This document shows, in pieces, positions 1-6,272 of a DNA stretch of 9,323 nucleotides. Source of the stretch: Pseudomonadota bacterium (GTDB taxonomy: Bacteria > Pseudomonadota > Alphaproteobacteria > Rhizobiales > Rhizobiaceae); assembly GCA_003242525.1 (NCBI GenBank), contig QGUU01000068.1:1-9323 (forward strand). Reading direction: 5' to 3'. Each line of letters opens with the position of its first letter. Position 1 is the first letter of the stretch. The position numbers were made by a program, and so were the translations under genes. The notes beneath the pieces were generated by a model. It made no database searches. It worked only from the letters and a program-made list of their open reading frames with translations, and was not told the origin of the DNA.

Positions 1-587
1 TAAAAAAAAAGGCTTGTCGAAACAAAGCCCAACATCCATTTGTGGACATTCTCAAGGCTTGCATAGCCTCCTTGCGCGAAGGCCCGCAGAAGATTGAGCG
101 TTGCAGCCGACTGGCGGTACGCCATTTCCTGACGTGCAGGGTCGGGGGTGCGCGACTTCTCGTCAAAAGCCATGCTGTTGATGATGTCGCCGCGGTAGCT
201 CGGCAATGTCACGCCGTCCTTCGTTTCGGTTTCGGACGAACGCGGCTTGGCGAACTGGCCGGCCACCCGGCCAACCTTCACGACCGGCTGGGAGCCCGCA
301 AAGGTCAGCACCACAGCCATCTGCAGGAAAACACGGAAGAAGTCGCGGATATTATCCGCGGCATGCTCTGCAAAGCTCTCGGCGCAATCGCCCCCCTGGA
401 GCAGAAAAGCCTCGCCGGCCGCGACGCTGGCAAGCTGCTTTTTCAGCTTGCGCGCCTCACCGGCAAAAACCAGGGGCGGAAAGGTCGCGAGACGGCCTTC
501 GACCTCCCTGAGCGCGGCGGCATCCGGATAGGACGGAACCTGGCTTATGGGCTTGTTTCTCCAGGAGTTCGGCGACCATTTCGTCAT
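1..587 (-). CDS. aroG: Class II DAHP synthase, N-terminal part, cut by the left window edge
   Basis: 3-deoxy-7-phosphoheptulonate synthase joins phosphoenolpyruvate and erythrose 4-phosphate in the cytosol, the first step of the shikimate pathway. The minus strand from the ATG at 587-585 reads 195 codons without a stop, starting [20 protein letters not shown], typical of the plant/mycobacterial class II family. QGGDCAESF (residues 64-72) carries the metal-binding Cys (C68). [15 protein letters not shown] (104-118) is the PEP-binding segment with its conserved Arg. YRGDIINS and [10 protein letters not shown] follow in the family order. Full-length members have roughly 450-460 residues, so somewhat under half is present. 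The last residues before the edge (STSLFF, encoded by a homopolymer run) do not resemble the family, so the extreme edge may be poor sequence. No strong Shine-Dalgarno is visible. An in-frame GTG lies 10 codons upstream, but the ATG matches the usual N-terminus. The gene is divergent from ndk. The family call is firm; the symbol varies between species (aroG, aroF or aroH). Confidence 0.93.
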   Translation of the reverse strand, partial: MTKWSPNSWRNKPISQVPSYPDAAALREVEGRLATFPPLVFAGEARKLKKQLASVAAGEAFLLQGGDCAESFAEHAADNIRDFFRVFLQMAVVLTFAGSQPVVKVGRVAGQFAKPRSSETETKDGVTLPSYRGDIINSMAFDEKSRTPDPARQEMAYRQSAATLNLLRAFAQGGYASLENVHKWMLGFVSTSLFF

Positions 588-807
588 TTCGGCACCCAAT
601 ACGATTCCGGCGGTCACGATCTTCCGCCTTTCGCCCCATGCAGGCAGTATACGCCATAAGGGATGCGGTTCCTTACAGGAAGCCCGCAGGCTATTCTAGA
701 GCGAGATCGCCGCAGATGGAATTCGGCTCCTCGCTTGCCAGCAGCTCCAACCTGCAAACCAGGCCGACAGTTGCGTTGCCACGAGGCACTACCAGTGGCA
801 CCGACCC

Positions 808-836
808 TTGGCAATGGCAAGGGCGGCCTGTATAGA
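808..836 (+). promoter_or_regulatory. Likely sigma70-type promoter of ndk
   Basis: TTGGCA at 808-813 (5 of 6 to TTGACA) and TATAGA at 831-836 (5 of 6 to TATAAT) are separated by exactly 17 bases. Transcription would start near 842-844, giving a 5' leader of about 35 bases before the ndk ATG at 878. Spacing and position both fit. The call rests on consensus matching only. Confidence 0.6.
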
Positions 837-866
837 GCCGCCACTCCCATCCATCATCCATTCAGC

Positions 867-871
867 AAGGA
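867..871 (+). promoter_or_regulatory. Shine-Dalgarno of ndk
   Basis: AAGGA lies six bases before the ATG at 878. This supports that ATG as the true start of ndk. Confidence 0.7.
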
Positions 872-877
872 CTACCC

Positions 878-1300
878 ATGGCGATAGAACGCACCTTTTC
901 CATGATCAAGCCCGACGCGACCCGGCGCAACCTGACCGGCGCGATCACCAAGATGCTTGAGGACGCCGGCCTTCGGGTTGTCGCATCCAAGCGCGTCTGG
1001 ATGAGCCGCCGCGAAGCCGAAGGCTTCTACGCCGTTCACAAGGATCGCCCGTTCTTCGACGAACTGTGCGACTTCATGTCCTCCGGGCCCACGGTAGTTC
1101 AGGTTCTGGAAGGCGAGAATGCCATTGCCAGGAACCGGGAGGTAATGGGCGCGACCAATCCCAAGGACGCAGCCGAAGGCACGATCCGCAAGACCTACGC
1201 CCTCTCCATCGGCGAGAATTCGGTCCATGGCTCCGATGGACCCGAAACGGCGGCGCAGGAAATCCGCTACTGGTTCTCCGACACCGAAATCGTCGGCTGA
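878..1300 (+). CDS. ndk: Nucleoside diphosphate kinase
   Basis: This cytosolic enzyme moves the terminal phosphate of an NTP, mainly ATP, to nucleoside diphosphates through a phosphohistidine intermediate, balancing NTP and dNTP pools. The 140-residue product has the normal length of the bacterial family. [15 protein letters not shown] near the start includes the nucleotide-contacting Lys (K11). [14 protein letters not shown] (94-107) is the base/phosphate-binding region. The active-site signature NSVHGSDG has its catalytic His at residue 117. The start is fixed by the AAGGA at 867-871. The gene appears to be a single-gene unit: its own promoter stands at 808-836, a strong intrinsic terminator follows at 1357-1384, and the next gene is convergent. 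Nothing unusual is seen in the protein. Confidence 0.98.
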   Translation: MAIERTFSMIKPDATRRNLTGAITKMLEDAGLRVVASKRVWMSRREAEGFYAVHKDRPFFDELCDFMSSGPTVVQVLEGENAIARNREVMGATNPKDAAEGTIRKTYALSIGENSVHGSDGPETAAQEIRYWFSDTEIVG

Positions 1301-1356
1301 CATTTACTCCGGCCTGGGCGACCACTTAGCCCGGACCGTTCATATTCCGGAAAGAC

Positions 1357-1384
1357 GAAGGGCGCCGCACGGCGCCCTTCTTTT
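1357..1384 (+). terminator. Intrinsic terminator of ndk
   Basis: A perfect GC-rich hairpin (arm GAAGGGCGCC at 1357-1366, complementary arm GGCGCCCTTC at 1371-1380, loop GCAC) is followed directly by TTTT at 1381-1384. It lies 56 bases after the ndk stop. On the minus strand the same hairpin follows the binding-protein gene's stop at 1406, but there the T tract is interrupted (GTCTTT), so it would be a weaker terminator in that direction. It may therefore separate the two convergent units from both sides. Confidence 0.88.
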
Positions 1385-1405
1385 ATGCGGGCCGCAAGCC
1401 CCGCG

Positions 1406-2473
1406 TTACTGAGGCAGCTTGTCATCAATGCCCTTGACGTAGAAATTCATGCCAAGCAGCGTCTCGTCGTCCGCCACCTCGCCGTCCTTCAGCCAGGGCG
1501 TGCCGTCCTGCTTGTCCACCGGACCGGTGAAGGGATTCCAGCCGCCGGCAATCTTGGCTTCGGTTTCCTCGGCCATCTTCTTCACGTCGTCGGGCATGTT
1601 CGTATAGGGCGACAACACCACCGCGCCATCCTTGATGCCCAGCCAGACATTTCCGGTCTTCCAAGTTCCGTCCAGAACGGCCTGGACGCGTTCGACATAG
1701 TACGGTCCCCAGTCGTCGGTGTTCGAAGTCAGCTGCGCCTTGGGAGCGAACTTGATCATGTCCGAAGACTGGCCAAAGCCGAGCAGACCGCGCTCCTCGG
1801 CCACCTGCAGCGGCGCGGTGGAGTCCGTGTGCTGGGTGATGATGTCAGCGCCCTGGTCGAACAGCGCCTTGGCCGCATCAGCTTCCTTGCCGGGGTCGAA
1901 CCACGAATTGACCCAGACGATCTTGAGCTTGAAATCCGGGTTGATCGACTGGGCGCCCAGCATGAAGGAATTGATGCCCATCACCACTTCCGGAATCGGG
2001 AAGGAAACGATGTAGCCGGCCAATCCCTTCTTCGACATCTTGGCCGCGATCTGGCCCATCACATAACGGCCTTCGTAGAAGCGCGCATTATAGACGGCGA
2101 GATTGTCAGCTGTCTTGTAGCCGGTCGCGTGCTCGAACTTCACGTCCGGGAACCTCTTGGCCACCTTGACCATAGGATCCATGAAGCCGAAGGACGTGCC
2201 GAAAATGATCTTGCAGTTTTCGCGGGCCAGGCGTTCGAACGCGCGCTCGGCATCCGGACCTTCGGCCACATTCTCCAGATAGGCGGTCTCGACCTTGTCG
2301 CCGAACGCCTTCTCGACGTCGAGGCGACCCTGGTCATGTTGATAGGAATAGCCGAAGTCGCCTATGGGGCCCACATAGACCCAGCATGCCTTCAGCTTCT
2401 CCTGCGCCTGGGCAGTAGCGGCCATTGACAGGCCCGCGACCGTCGTCATCAGCGCAATGAGCAGTTTCTTCAT
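1406..2473 (-). CDS. BMP-family periplasmic substrate-binding protein of an ABC importer
   Basis: This 355-residue protein is the ligand receptor of the adjacent ABC importer. Residues 1-23 form a Sec signal peptide (charged MKK, hydrophobic core, AQA before Q24). There is no lipobox Cys at the cleavage site, so it should be a soluble periplasmic protein, unlike the lipoprotein BMP/PnrA members of Gram-positives and spirochaetes. GPIGDFGYSYQHDQGR (35-50) matches the family's N-terminal ligand-site pattern. IIFGTSFGFMDP (89-100), ITQHTDS (212-218) and NTDDWGPYYVERV (251-263) fit the BMP (Med/PnrA-like) fold. Studied relatives bind nucleosides or purine bases, so a nucleoside or purine ligand is the best inference; the sequence does not settle which. 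An AGAGAGG at 2487-2481 sits seven bases before the ATG. The gene is last in the operon, 43 bases after permease 2. Confidence 0.93.
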   Translation of the reverse strand: MKKLLIALMTTVAGLSMAATAQAQEKLKACWVYVGPIGDFGYSYQHDQGRLDVEKAFGDKVETAYLENVAEGPDAERAFERLARENCKIIFGTSFGFMDPMVKVAKRFPDVKFEHATGYKTADNLAVYNARFYEGRYVMGQIAAKMSKKGLAGYIVSFPIPEVVMGINSFMLGAQSINPDFKLKIVWVNSWFDPGKEADAAKALFDQGADIITQHTDSTAPLQVAEERGLLGFGQSSDMIKFAPKAQLTSNTDDWGPYYVERVQAVLDGTWKTGNVWLGIKDGAVVLSPYTNMPDDVKKMAEETEAKIAGGWNPFTGPVDKQDGTPWLKDGEVADDETLLGMNFYVKGIDDKLPQ

Positions 2474-2480
2474 CGTGTTA

Positions 2481-2487
2481 CCTCTCT
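2481..2487 (-). promoter_or_regulatory. Shine-Dalgarno of the binding-protein gene
   Basis: On the minus strand AGAGAGG ends seven bases before the ATG at 2473. It is a strong site, consistent with high expression of a binding protein, and it abuts the palindrome at 2489-2503. Confidence 0.65.
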
Positions 2488-2488
2488 G

Positions 2489-2503
2489 AGTTAAGCCTTA
2501 ACT
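2489..2503. repeat. Perfect 15-bp palindrome before the binding-protein gene
   Basis: AGTTAAG-C-CTTAACT is a perfect inverted repeat of 7-base arms around one central base. It lies between the permease 2 stop (2517) and the Shine-Dalgarno of the binding-protein gene. Its AT-rich arms and one-base centre look more like a DNA-binding site than a transcript hairpin, since a one-base loop cannot form. An operator role is inference only. Confidence 0.5.
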
Positions 2504-2516
2504 TCCCATGGTCTTG

Positions 2517-3437
2517 TCAGCGATCCGGCACGAAGGGCTGGCCGAGCGCCGCCGGCGTATTCATCATCGTCAGACGCTTGTTGCGCGAGATTAGAACAAG
2601 AACCGCGATCGTTGCCAGATAGGGCAGCGAAGAAAGGAATTGCGACGGCACCGGAATGCCAAAAGCCTGTGCATGAAGTTGCCCGTTCCGGCCCGCGCCG
2701 AATATGTAGCCGCCGGCAGGCCCCCGCCACGGCCGCCAGGACGCGAACACCACCAGCGCCAGCGCGATCCAGCCGCGGCCCGCAGTCATGTTCTCCACCC
2801 ATTGCGGCGTGTAGACAAGCGAGAGCTGGCCACCTGCGAGGCCGGCGCAGGCGCCTCCGAACAGGACGGCCAGATATCGGTATCGGAGCACGTGGATGCC
2901 GAGTGCGTGGGCGGATGTGTGGCTGTCGCCGATCGAGCGCAGCGTCAGGCCGGTGCGCGTGCGGAACAGGAACCATGCCACCCCAGCGATCAGCGCGATC
3001 GAAATGTAGAATACCGGATCCTGGCCGAAGACAAGCCTGCCGACCACCGGAAGATCGGTCAGAAACGGAATGTAGAGATTGGGTAGCCGTTCGCCCGGCA
3101 GTCCGACGAAACCTGTTCCCATCATGCCGGAGAGGCCGAGACCCAGCAGGGTCAGCGAAAGGCCGGTCGCGACCTGGTTGGTGGCAAGCGACAGCGTCAT
3201 CACGGCAAACAGAAGCGAAAACAGCGCGCCGACCAGCACCGCGGCCAACAGGCCGAGCCAGGGGGAGCCGGTCAGGTAGCCCGCACCAAAACCGGCCACG
3301 GCGCCCATGATCATCATGCCCTCGACGCCAAGGTTGAGCACGCCGGAGCGCTCCACCACCAACTCGCCGATGGCCGCCACCAGAAGCGGCGTCGCGGCCG
3401 TGGCGATGGTGAGGAGGATGTTGACCGCGATGTCCAT
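2517..3437 (-). CDS. ABC importer permease 2 (BMP/nucleoside type, BPD_transp_2 family)
   Basis: This is one of two inner-membrane subunits forming the translocation path. The 306-residue product is almost entirely hydrophobic segments. Near the N-terminus it carries ERSGVLNLGVEGMMIMG (29-45), the motif characteristic of the second permease in nucleoside-type (NupC/YufQ-like) systems. RSIGDSHTSAHALGI (167-181) is the cytoplasmic coupling region. The ATG at 3437 is chosen because GGAGG lies seven bases upstream. It overlaps the permease 1 stop by one base (TGATG), so the two are translationally coupled. A TTG immediately before it (3440-3438) is an alternative. Oddly, residues 239-252 (GPAGGYIFGAGRNG) place Pro, Arg and Asn in what should be a hydrophobic helix; relatives I recall have aliphatic residues there. 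Confidence 0.92.
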   Translation of the reverse strand: MDIAVNILLTIATAATPLLVAAIGELVVERSGVLNLGVEGMMIMGAVAGFGAGYLTGSPWLGLLAAVLVGALFSLLFAVMTLSLATNQVATGLSLTLLGLGLSGMMGTGFVGLPGERLPNLYIPFLTDLPVVGRLVFGQDPVFYISIALIAGVAWFLFRTRTGLTLRSIGDSHTSAHALGIHVLRYRYLAVLFGGACAGLAGGQLSLVYTPQWVENMTAGRGWIALALVVFASWRPWRGPAGGYIFGAGRNGQLHAQAFGIPVPSQFLSSLPYLATIAVLVLISRNKRLTMMNTPAALGQPFVPDR

Positions 3438-4561
3438 CAATGCACCTCCTCAAGCTTGGCTGCAGGCACGGCCTCGGACTCGCCACGAGCCTTCGCCCCA
3501 AGACCGACGAAGCGTATACGGTAGTGGATGAGCGTGTCGCATCCCAGGACGAAGAACAGCAGCATGCCCTGGAACACGCGCGCCACCTTGTCGGAAATGC
3601 CGAGGGCGGTCTGCGCGGCTTCCCCACCGAGATAGGTCAGCGCCAGCACCAGTCCGGCCGCGACGATGCCCAGCGGATTGAGCCGGCCTAGGAACGCCAC
3701 GATGATGGCTGTGAAGCCGTAGCCCGGCGAGATCGTCGGCTGGAGCTGATTGATCGCACCGGTAACCTCCGAGATGCCGGCAAGGCCGGCGAGCGCGCCT
3801 GACAGCATGAAGGTGAAGAACACCATCCTGTTGAAGTTGAAACCCGCGAATCGCCCTGCCCGCGGGCTTGAGCCGAGCACGCGAACCTCGAACCCCCGCA
3901 GCAGCCTGGTCATCAAAATCCATACCGCGAGGGCTGCGACAAGGGCGAAGACGAAGCCCCAGTTTGCGCGACCGGCGACCGGGAAAAGCGCAGGCAAAGT
4001 CGCCGAATCATTGAACATGACGGTCTGGGGAAAACCGTGCCCTTGCGGGTCGCGCCAGGGTCCGCGCACCATCCAATCCAGGAAAAGCTGCGCCACATAG
4101 ACCAGCATCAGGCTGGTCAGGATCTCATTGGTGTTGAACCGCGCCTTCAAGACGGCCGGAATGGCCGCATAGGCAGCACCGCCAAGCATGCCAAGCAGGA
4201 GGCACAAGGGCAGTACGATCGGACTCTCGAAGGCTGGAAACATCACGGGAATTGCTGAACCGACAATGGCGCCCATGATGAGTTGCCCCTCGGCGCCGAT
4301 GTTCCAGATGTTGGCGCGGTAGCAAACCGCAAGTCCAACGGCGATAAGGATCAAGGGCGCGGCCTTGATCGTCAGCTCGTGCAGCTGCCAGACCTCGCTG
4401 ATCGGCGATATGAAATAGGTGTAGAAGGCAGAGATCGGGTTGATGCCCAGCAACAGGAACAGGATTGCGCCCGCAGCCATGGTCAGCGCGAAGGCGATGA
4501 AAGGCGACAGCGCCGAAAAGAGCGCTGAACGCTGCGGCCGCTTGACAAGTTCCACACGCAT
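3437..4561 (-). CDS. ABC importer permease 1 (BMP/nucleoside type, BPD_transp_2 family)
   Basis: This is the larger of the two inner-membrane subunits, 374 residues, partner of the 306-residue permease 2. A cytoplasmic N-terminus rich in basic residues leads into a first membrane helix (about residues 18-40). ANIWNIGAEGQLIMG (83-97) is the signature of this permease subfamily (NupB/YufP-like). VLGSSPRAGRFAGFN is the coupling-loop region. Further helices run to the C-terminus, which ends in a short hydrophilic tail. The ATG at 4561 shares one base with the ATPase stop (TGATG). A GTG directly before it (4564-4562) would give a 4-base overlap instead; GGAG lies eight or five bases upstream of the two. 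Either way, translation is coupled to the ATPase gene. Confidence 0.93.
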   Translation of the reverse strand: MRVELVKRPQRSALFSALSPFIAFALTMAAGAILFLLLGINPISAFYTYFISPISEVWQLHELTIKAAPLILIAVGLAVCYRANIWNIGAEGQLIMGAIVGSAIPVMFPAFESPIVLPLCLLLGMLGGAAYAAIPAVLKARFNTNEILTSLMLVYVAQLFLDWMVRGPWRDPQGHGFPQTVMFNDSATLPALFPVAGRANWGFVFALVAALAVWILMTRLLRGFEVRVLGSSPRAGRFAGFNFNRMVFFTFMLSGALAGLAGISEVTGAINQLQPTISPGYGFTAIIVAFLGRLNPLGIVAAGLVLALTYLGGEAAQTALGISDKVARVFQGMLLFFVLGCDTLIHYRIRFVGLGAKARGESEAVPAAKLEEVH

Positions 4562-6132
4562 CACGCGATCTCCGCTTCGCTGCCGTGGGCAGCATGGCCC
4601 GGCTCGGCGCCGCCCATCAGAAGCCCGATCTTCTCGAAGGTCGCTTCGGCTATTGGTATGGGTTGCGACAATTCACCGTTATGCATGACCGCTATGGCGT
4701 CTGAAATTTCGAACAACTCGTCCAGATCCTGGCTGATGACCAGAACGGCCGAGCCGGACCGCGCCAATTCGATCAGCGCCTGGCGGATATGGGCTGCAGC
4801 GCCTGCATCCACGCCCCAGGTCGGCTGATTGACCACCATGACAGACGGGCGTCGGTCGAGTTCCCGACCGACAATGAATTTCTGCAGGTTGCCGCCCGAC
4901 AGGGCAGCTGCCTCCGGGTCGGGCGCACTCTTTCGCACGTCCATCGCGTCGATGATGCGTTGGGCGGCGCTCTGCACAATGCCGCTCCTCACCATGCCGC
5001 CGGGGCCGATGAACGTCTTCCTGTCGGTTGCATGGCGGGACAGCAGGAGATTTTCAGAGAGTCGCATGCGAGGGGCTGCGCCATGCCCCAGCCGCTCTTC
5101 GGGAACGAAAGCTGCACCCAGCAGGCGGCGGCCCGTTATGCTGAGCGCACCGGCATCCTTCCCACCTATGCGCACGGCGCCGGTATCCTCCTGCCGGACC
5201 TCGCCGGATACCGCCTCGAAGAATTCGCCCTGGCCATTGCCGGCCACGCCCGCAATGCCGACAACCTCGCCGGCACGCACCGAAAGGGAGATGTTCCTGA
5301 GCGGGATTGAGAACGGCGTGGCCGGCTTGCGGCTGAGATTGCGAATTTCCAGTAGCGCTGGCGCTTCCTCCAGGCCGTCAACCGGCACGCGCACCACCGC
5401 TTTCACCTCGTTGCCCACCATCATGCGCGCGAGCGAGGATGCCGTCTCCTCCCTCGGATTGCAATGGCCCACTACCTTGCCATGGCGCAACACCGTGGCG
5501 CGGTCGCAGATGCGCTTCACCTCTTCGAGTCGGTGAGAAATGTACAGTATGGACTTCCCCTCTTCTCGAAGCCGTTCCAGCGTCTCGAACAGCTTGTCGG
5601 CCTCCTGAGGCGTCAGCACCGAAGTCGGTTCGTCCAGGATGATGAGTTGGGGCGCCTGCAGCAGGCAGCGGATGATCTCGATCCGCTGACGCTCGCCCAC
5701 CGAAAGATCGCCCACCAGTGAATCCGGATCGAGCGGCAGGCCATAGCTGAAGGACAGGGCCCGCGCCTTCGCGGCGATCTGGCCTATCGGCGAACCGTCA
5801 TCCAGGGACAACGCAATGTTCTCGGCGGCCGTCAGCGCCTCGAACAGCGAGAAATGCTGGAAAACCATGCCGATGCCGAGTTTCTTTGCGACCCCGGGGT
5901 TGGTGATCCTTACCGGCGTGCCCTGCCACAGGATCTGCCCCGAATGTGGCTCCAGCGAGCCGAACAGCATCTTCACGAGCGTGGACTTTCCAGCGCCGTT
6001 CTCGCCGAGCAGGGCGTGGATTTCCCCCCTGGCAACAGTGAGATCGACAGCGTCGCAAGCCTTGAGTGTGCCGAAGACCTTGGTCAGGCCGCGAACCTCG
6101 AGGAGATTCCCGGTCGCGAGCGGTTCACCCAC
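4561..6132 (-). CDS. ABC importer ATPase with two nucleotide-binding domains (BMP/nucleoside type)
   Basis: This cytoplasmic energy-coupling subunit is a 523-residue tandem ATPase of the sugar/nucleoside import class. Domain 1 has Walker A GENGAGKST (43-51), Q-loop Q92 in FQHFSLF, signature LSVGERQ (143-149), Walker B LIILDEP (163-169) and the switch His H200. Domain 2 is degenerate in most catalytic positions: its Walker A reads GVAGNGQGE (295-303) without Lys-Ser/Thr, its Walker B region VMVVNQPTWGVD (431-442) has Asn-Gln in place of Asp-Glu, and Q468 replaces the switch His. Its signature LSGGNLQ (411-417) is intact. Such asymmetry is usual in this subfamily, so ATP is probably split at one composite site. 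The start is a GTG at 6132 with GGGAGG only four bases upstream. It is first in the operon and overlaps permease 1. Confidence 0.95.
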   Translation of the reverse strand: MGEPLATGNLLEVRGLTKVFGTLKACDAVDLTVARGEIHALLGENGAGKSTLVKMLFGSLEPHSGQILWQGTPVRITNPGVAKKLGIGMVFQHFSLFEALTAAENIALSLDDGSPIGQIAAKARALSFSYGLPLDPDSLVGDLSVGERQRIEIIRCLLQAPQLIILDEPTSVLTPQEADKLFETLERLREEGKSILYISHRLEEVKRICDRATVLRHGKVVGHCNPREETASSLARMMVGNEVKAVVRVPVDGLEEAPALLEIRNLSRKPATPFSIPLRNISLSVRAGEVVGIAGVAGNGQGEFFEAVSGEVRQEDTGAVRIGGKDAGALSITGRRLLGAAFVPEERLGHGAAPRMRLSENLLLSRHATDRKTFIGPGGMVRSGIVQSAAQRIIDAMDVRKSAPDPEAAALSGGNLQKFIVGRELDRRPSVMVVNQPTWGVDAGAAAHIRQALIELARSGSAVLVISQDLDELFEISDAIAVMHNGELSQPIPIAEATFEKIGLLMGGAEPGHAAHGSEAEIA

Positions 6133-6272
6133 AATGCCTCCCAGTCTGTTTTTCAGACATGTTTTCTGTTCCCGCTCGAATGGTAGGCCGCGCCGGCTGT
6201 GGGCGCAAAGGCCATGCAGTTTGAAAGTGATTCAAGAAATCCAGCGAAAACACAACCTGCGACAAGCCTTCG
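6133..6272. promoter_or_regulatory. Upstream region of the ABC importer operon
   Basis: This 140-base gap between the QOR gene stop and the ATPase GTG is the only place in the operon long enough to hold its main promoter. On the minus strand I could not find a convincing -35/-10 pair. It contains two short dyads, each with 5-base arms and a 5-base spacer: TTGAA/TTCAA at 6221-6235 and GTCTG/CAGAC at 6144-6158, the latter next to the Shine-Dalgarno. No clear intrinsic terminator follows the QOR gene: the AGCGAA/TTCGCT pairing just after its stop is only six bases, with a long loop and no T run. Read-through from the QOR gene into the importer operon is therefore possible. Confidence 0.4.

Larger units (their letters stand above)
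588..877. other. Intergenic region between divergent DAHP synthase and ndk genes
   Basis: This 290-base gap holds the control regions of two divergent genes. The ndk promoter and ribosome binding site are listed separately. For the minus-strand gene, a TATACT hexamer at 651-646, about 60 bases before its ATG, is a possible -10 box, but no good -35 lies 16-18 bases upstream of it. Short open frames cross the gap on both strands. None has a recognisable product or a ribosome binding site I would trust, so I call no gene here. Confidence 0.6.

Noticed and set aside
42..659. Long open frame on the plus strand opposite the DAHP synthase fragment
   Set aside because: The minus strand encodes an unmistakable class II DAHP synthase. 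The plus-strand translation has no recognisable family features and is a shadow of high-G+C coding sequence.
777..820. Short repeats and a CACT/AGTG dyad upstream of ndk
   Set aside because: The arms are only four bases and partly overlap the promoter; not distinguishable from chance.
1385..2428. 347-codon open frame on the plus strand opposite the binding-protein gene
   Set aside because: The minus-strand product has a signal peptide, BMP motifs and a strong Shine-Dalgarno. The opposite frame matches nothing and starts inside the ndk terminator region.
2491..3627. 378-codon open frame on the minus strand in another phase across permease 2
   Set aside because: It is rich in Arg and His with no family pattern, while the permease phase reads as a coherent membrane protein with known motifs.
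4773..6058. Several alternative frames inside the ATPase gene
   Set aside because: The main frame shows all expected ABC motifs in order; the others are G+C-driven shadows.
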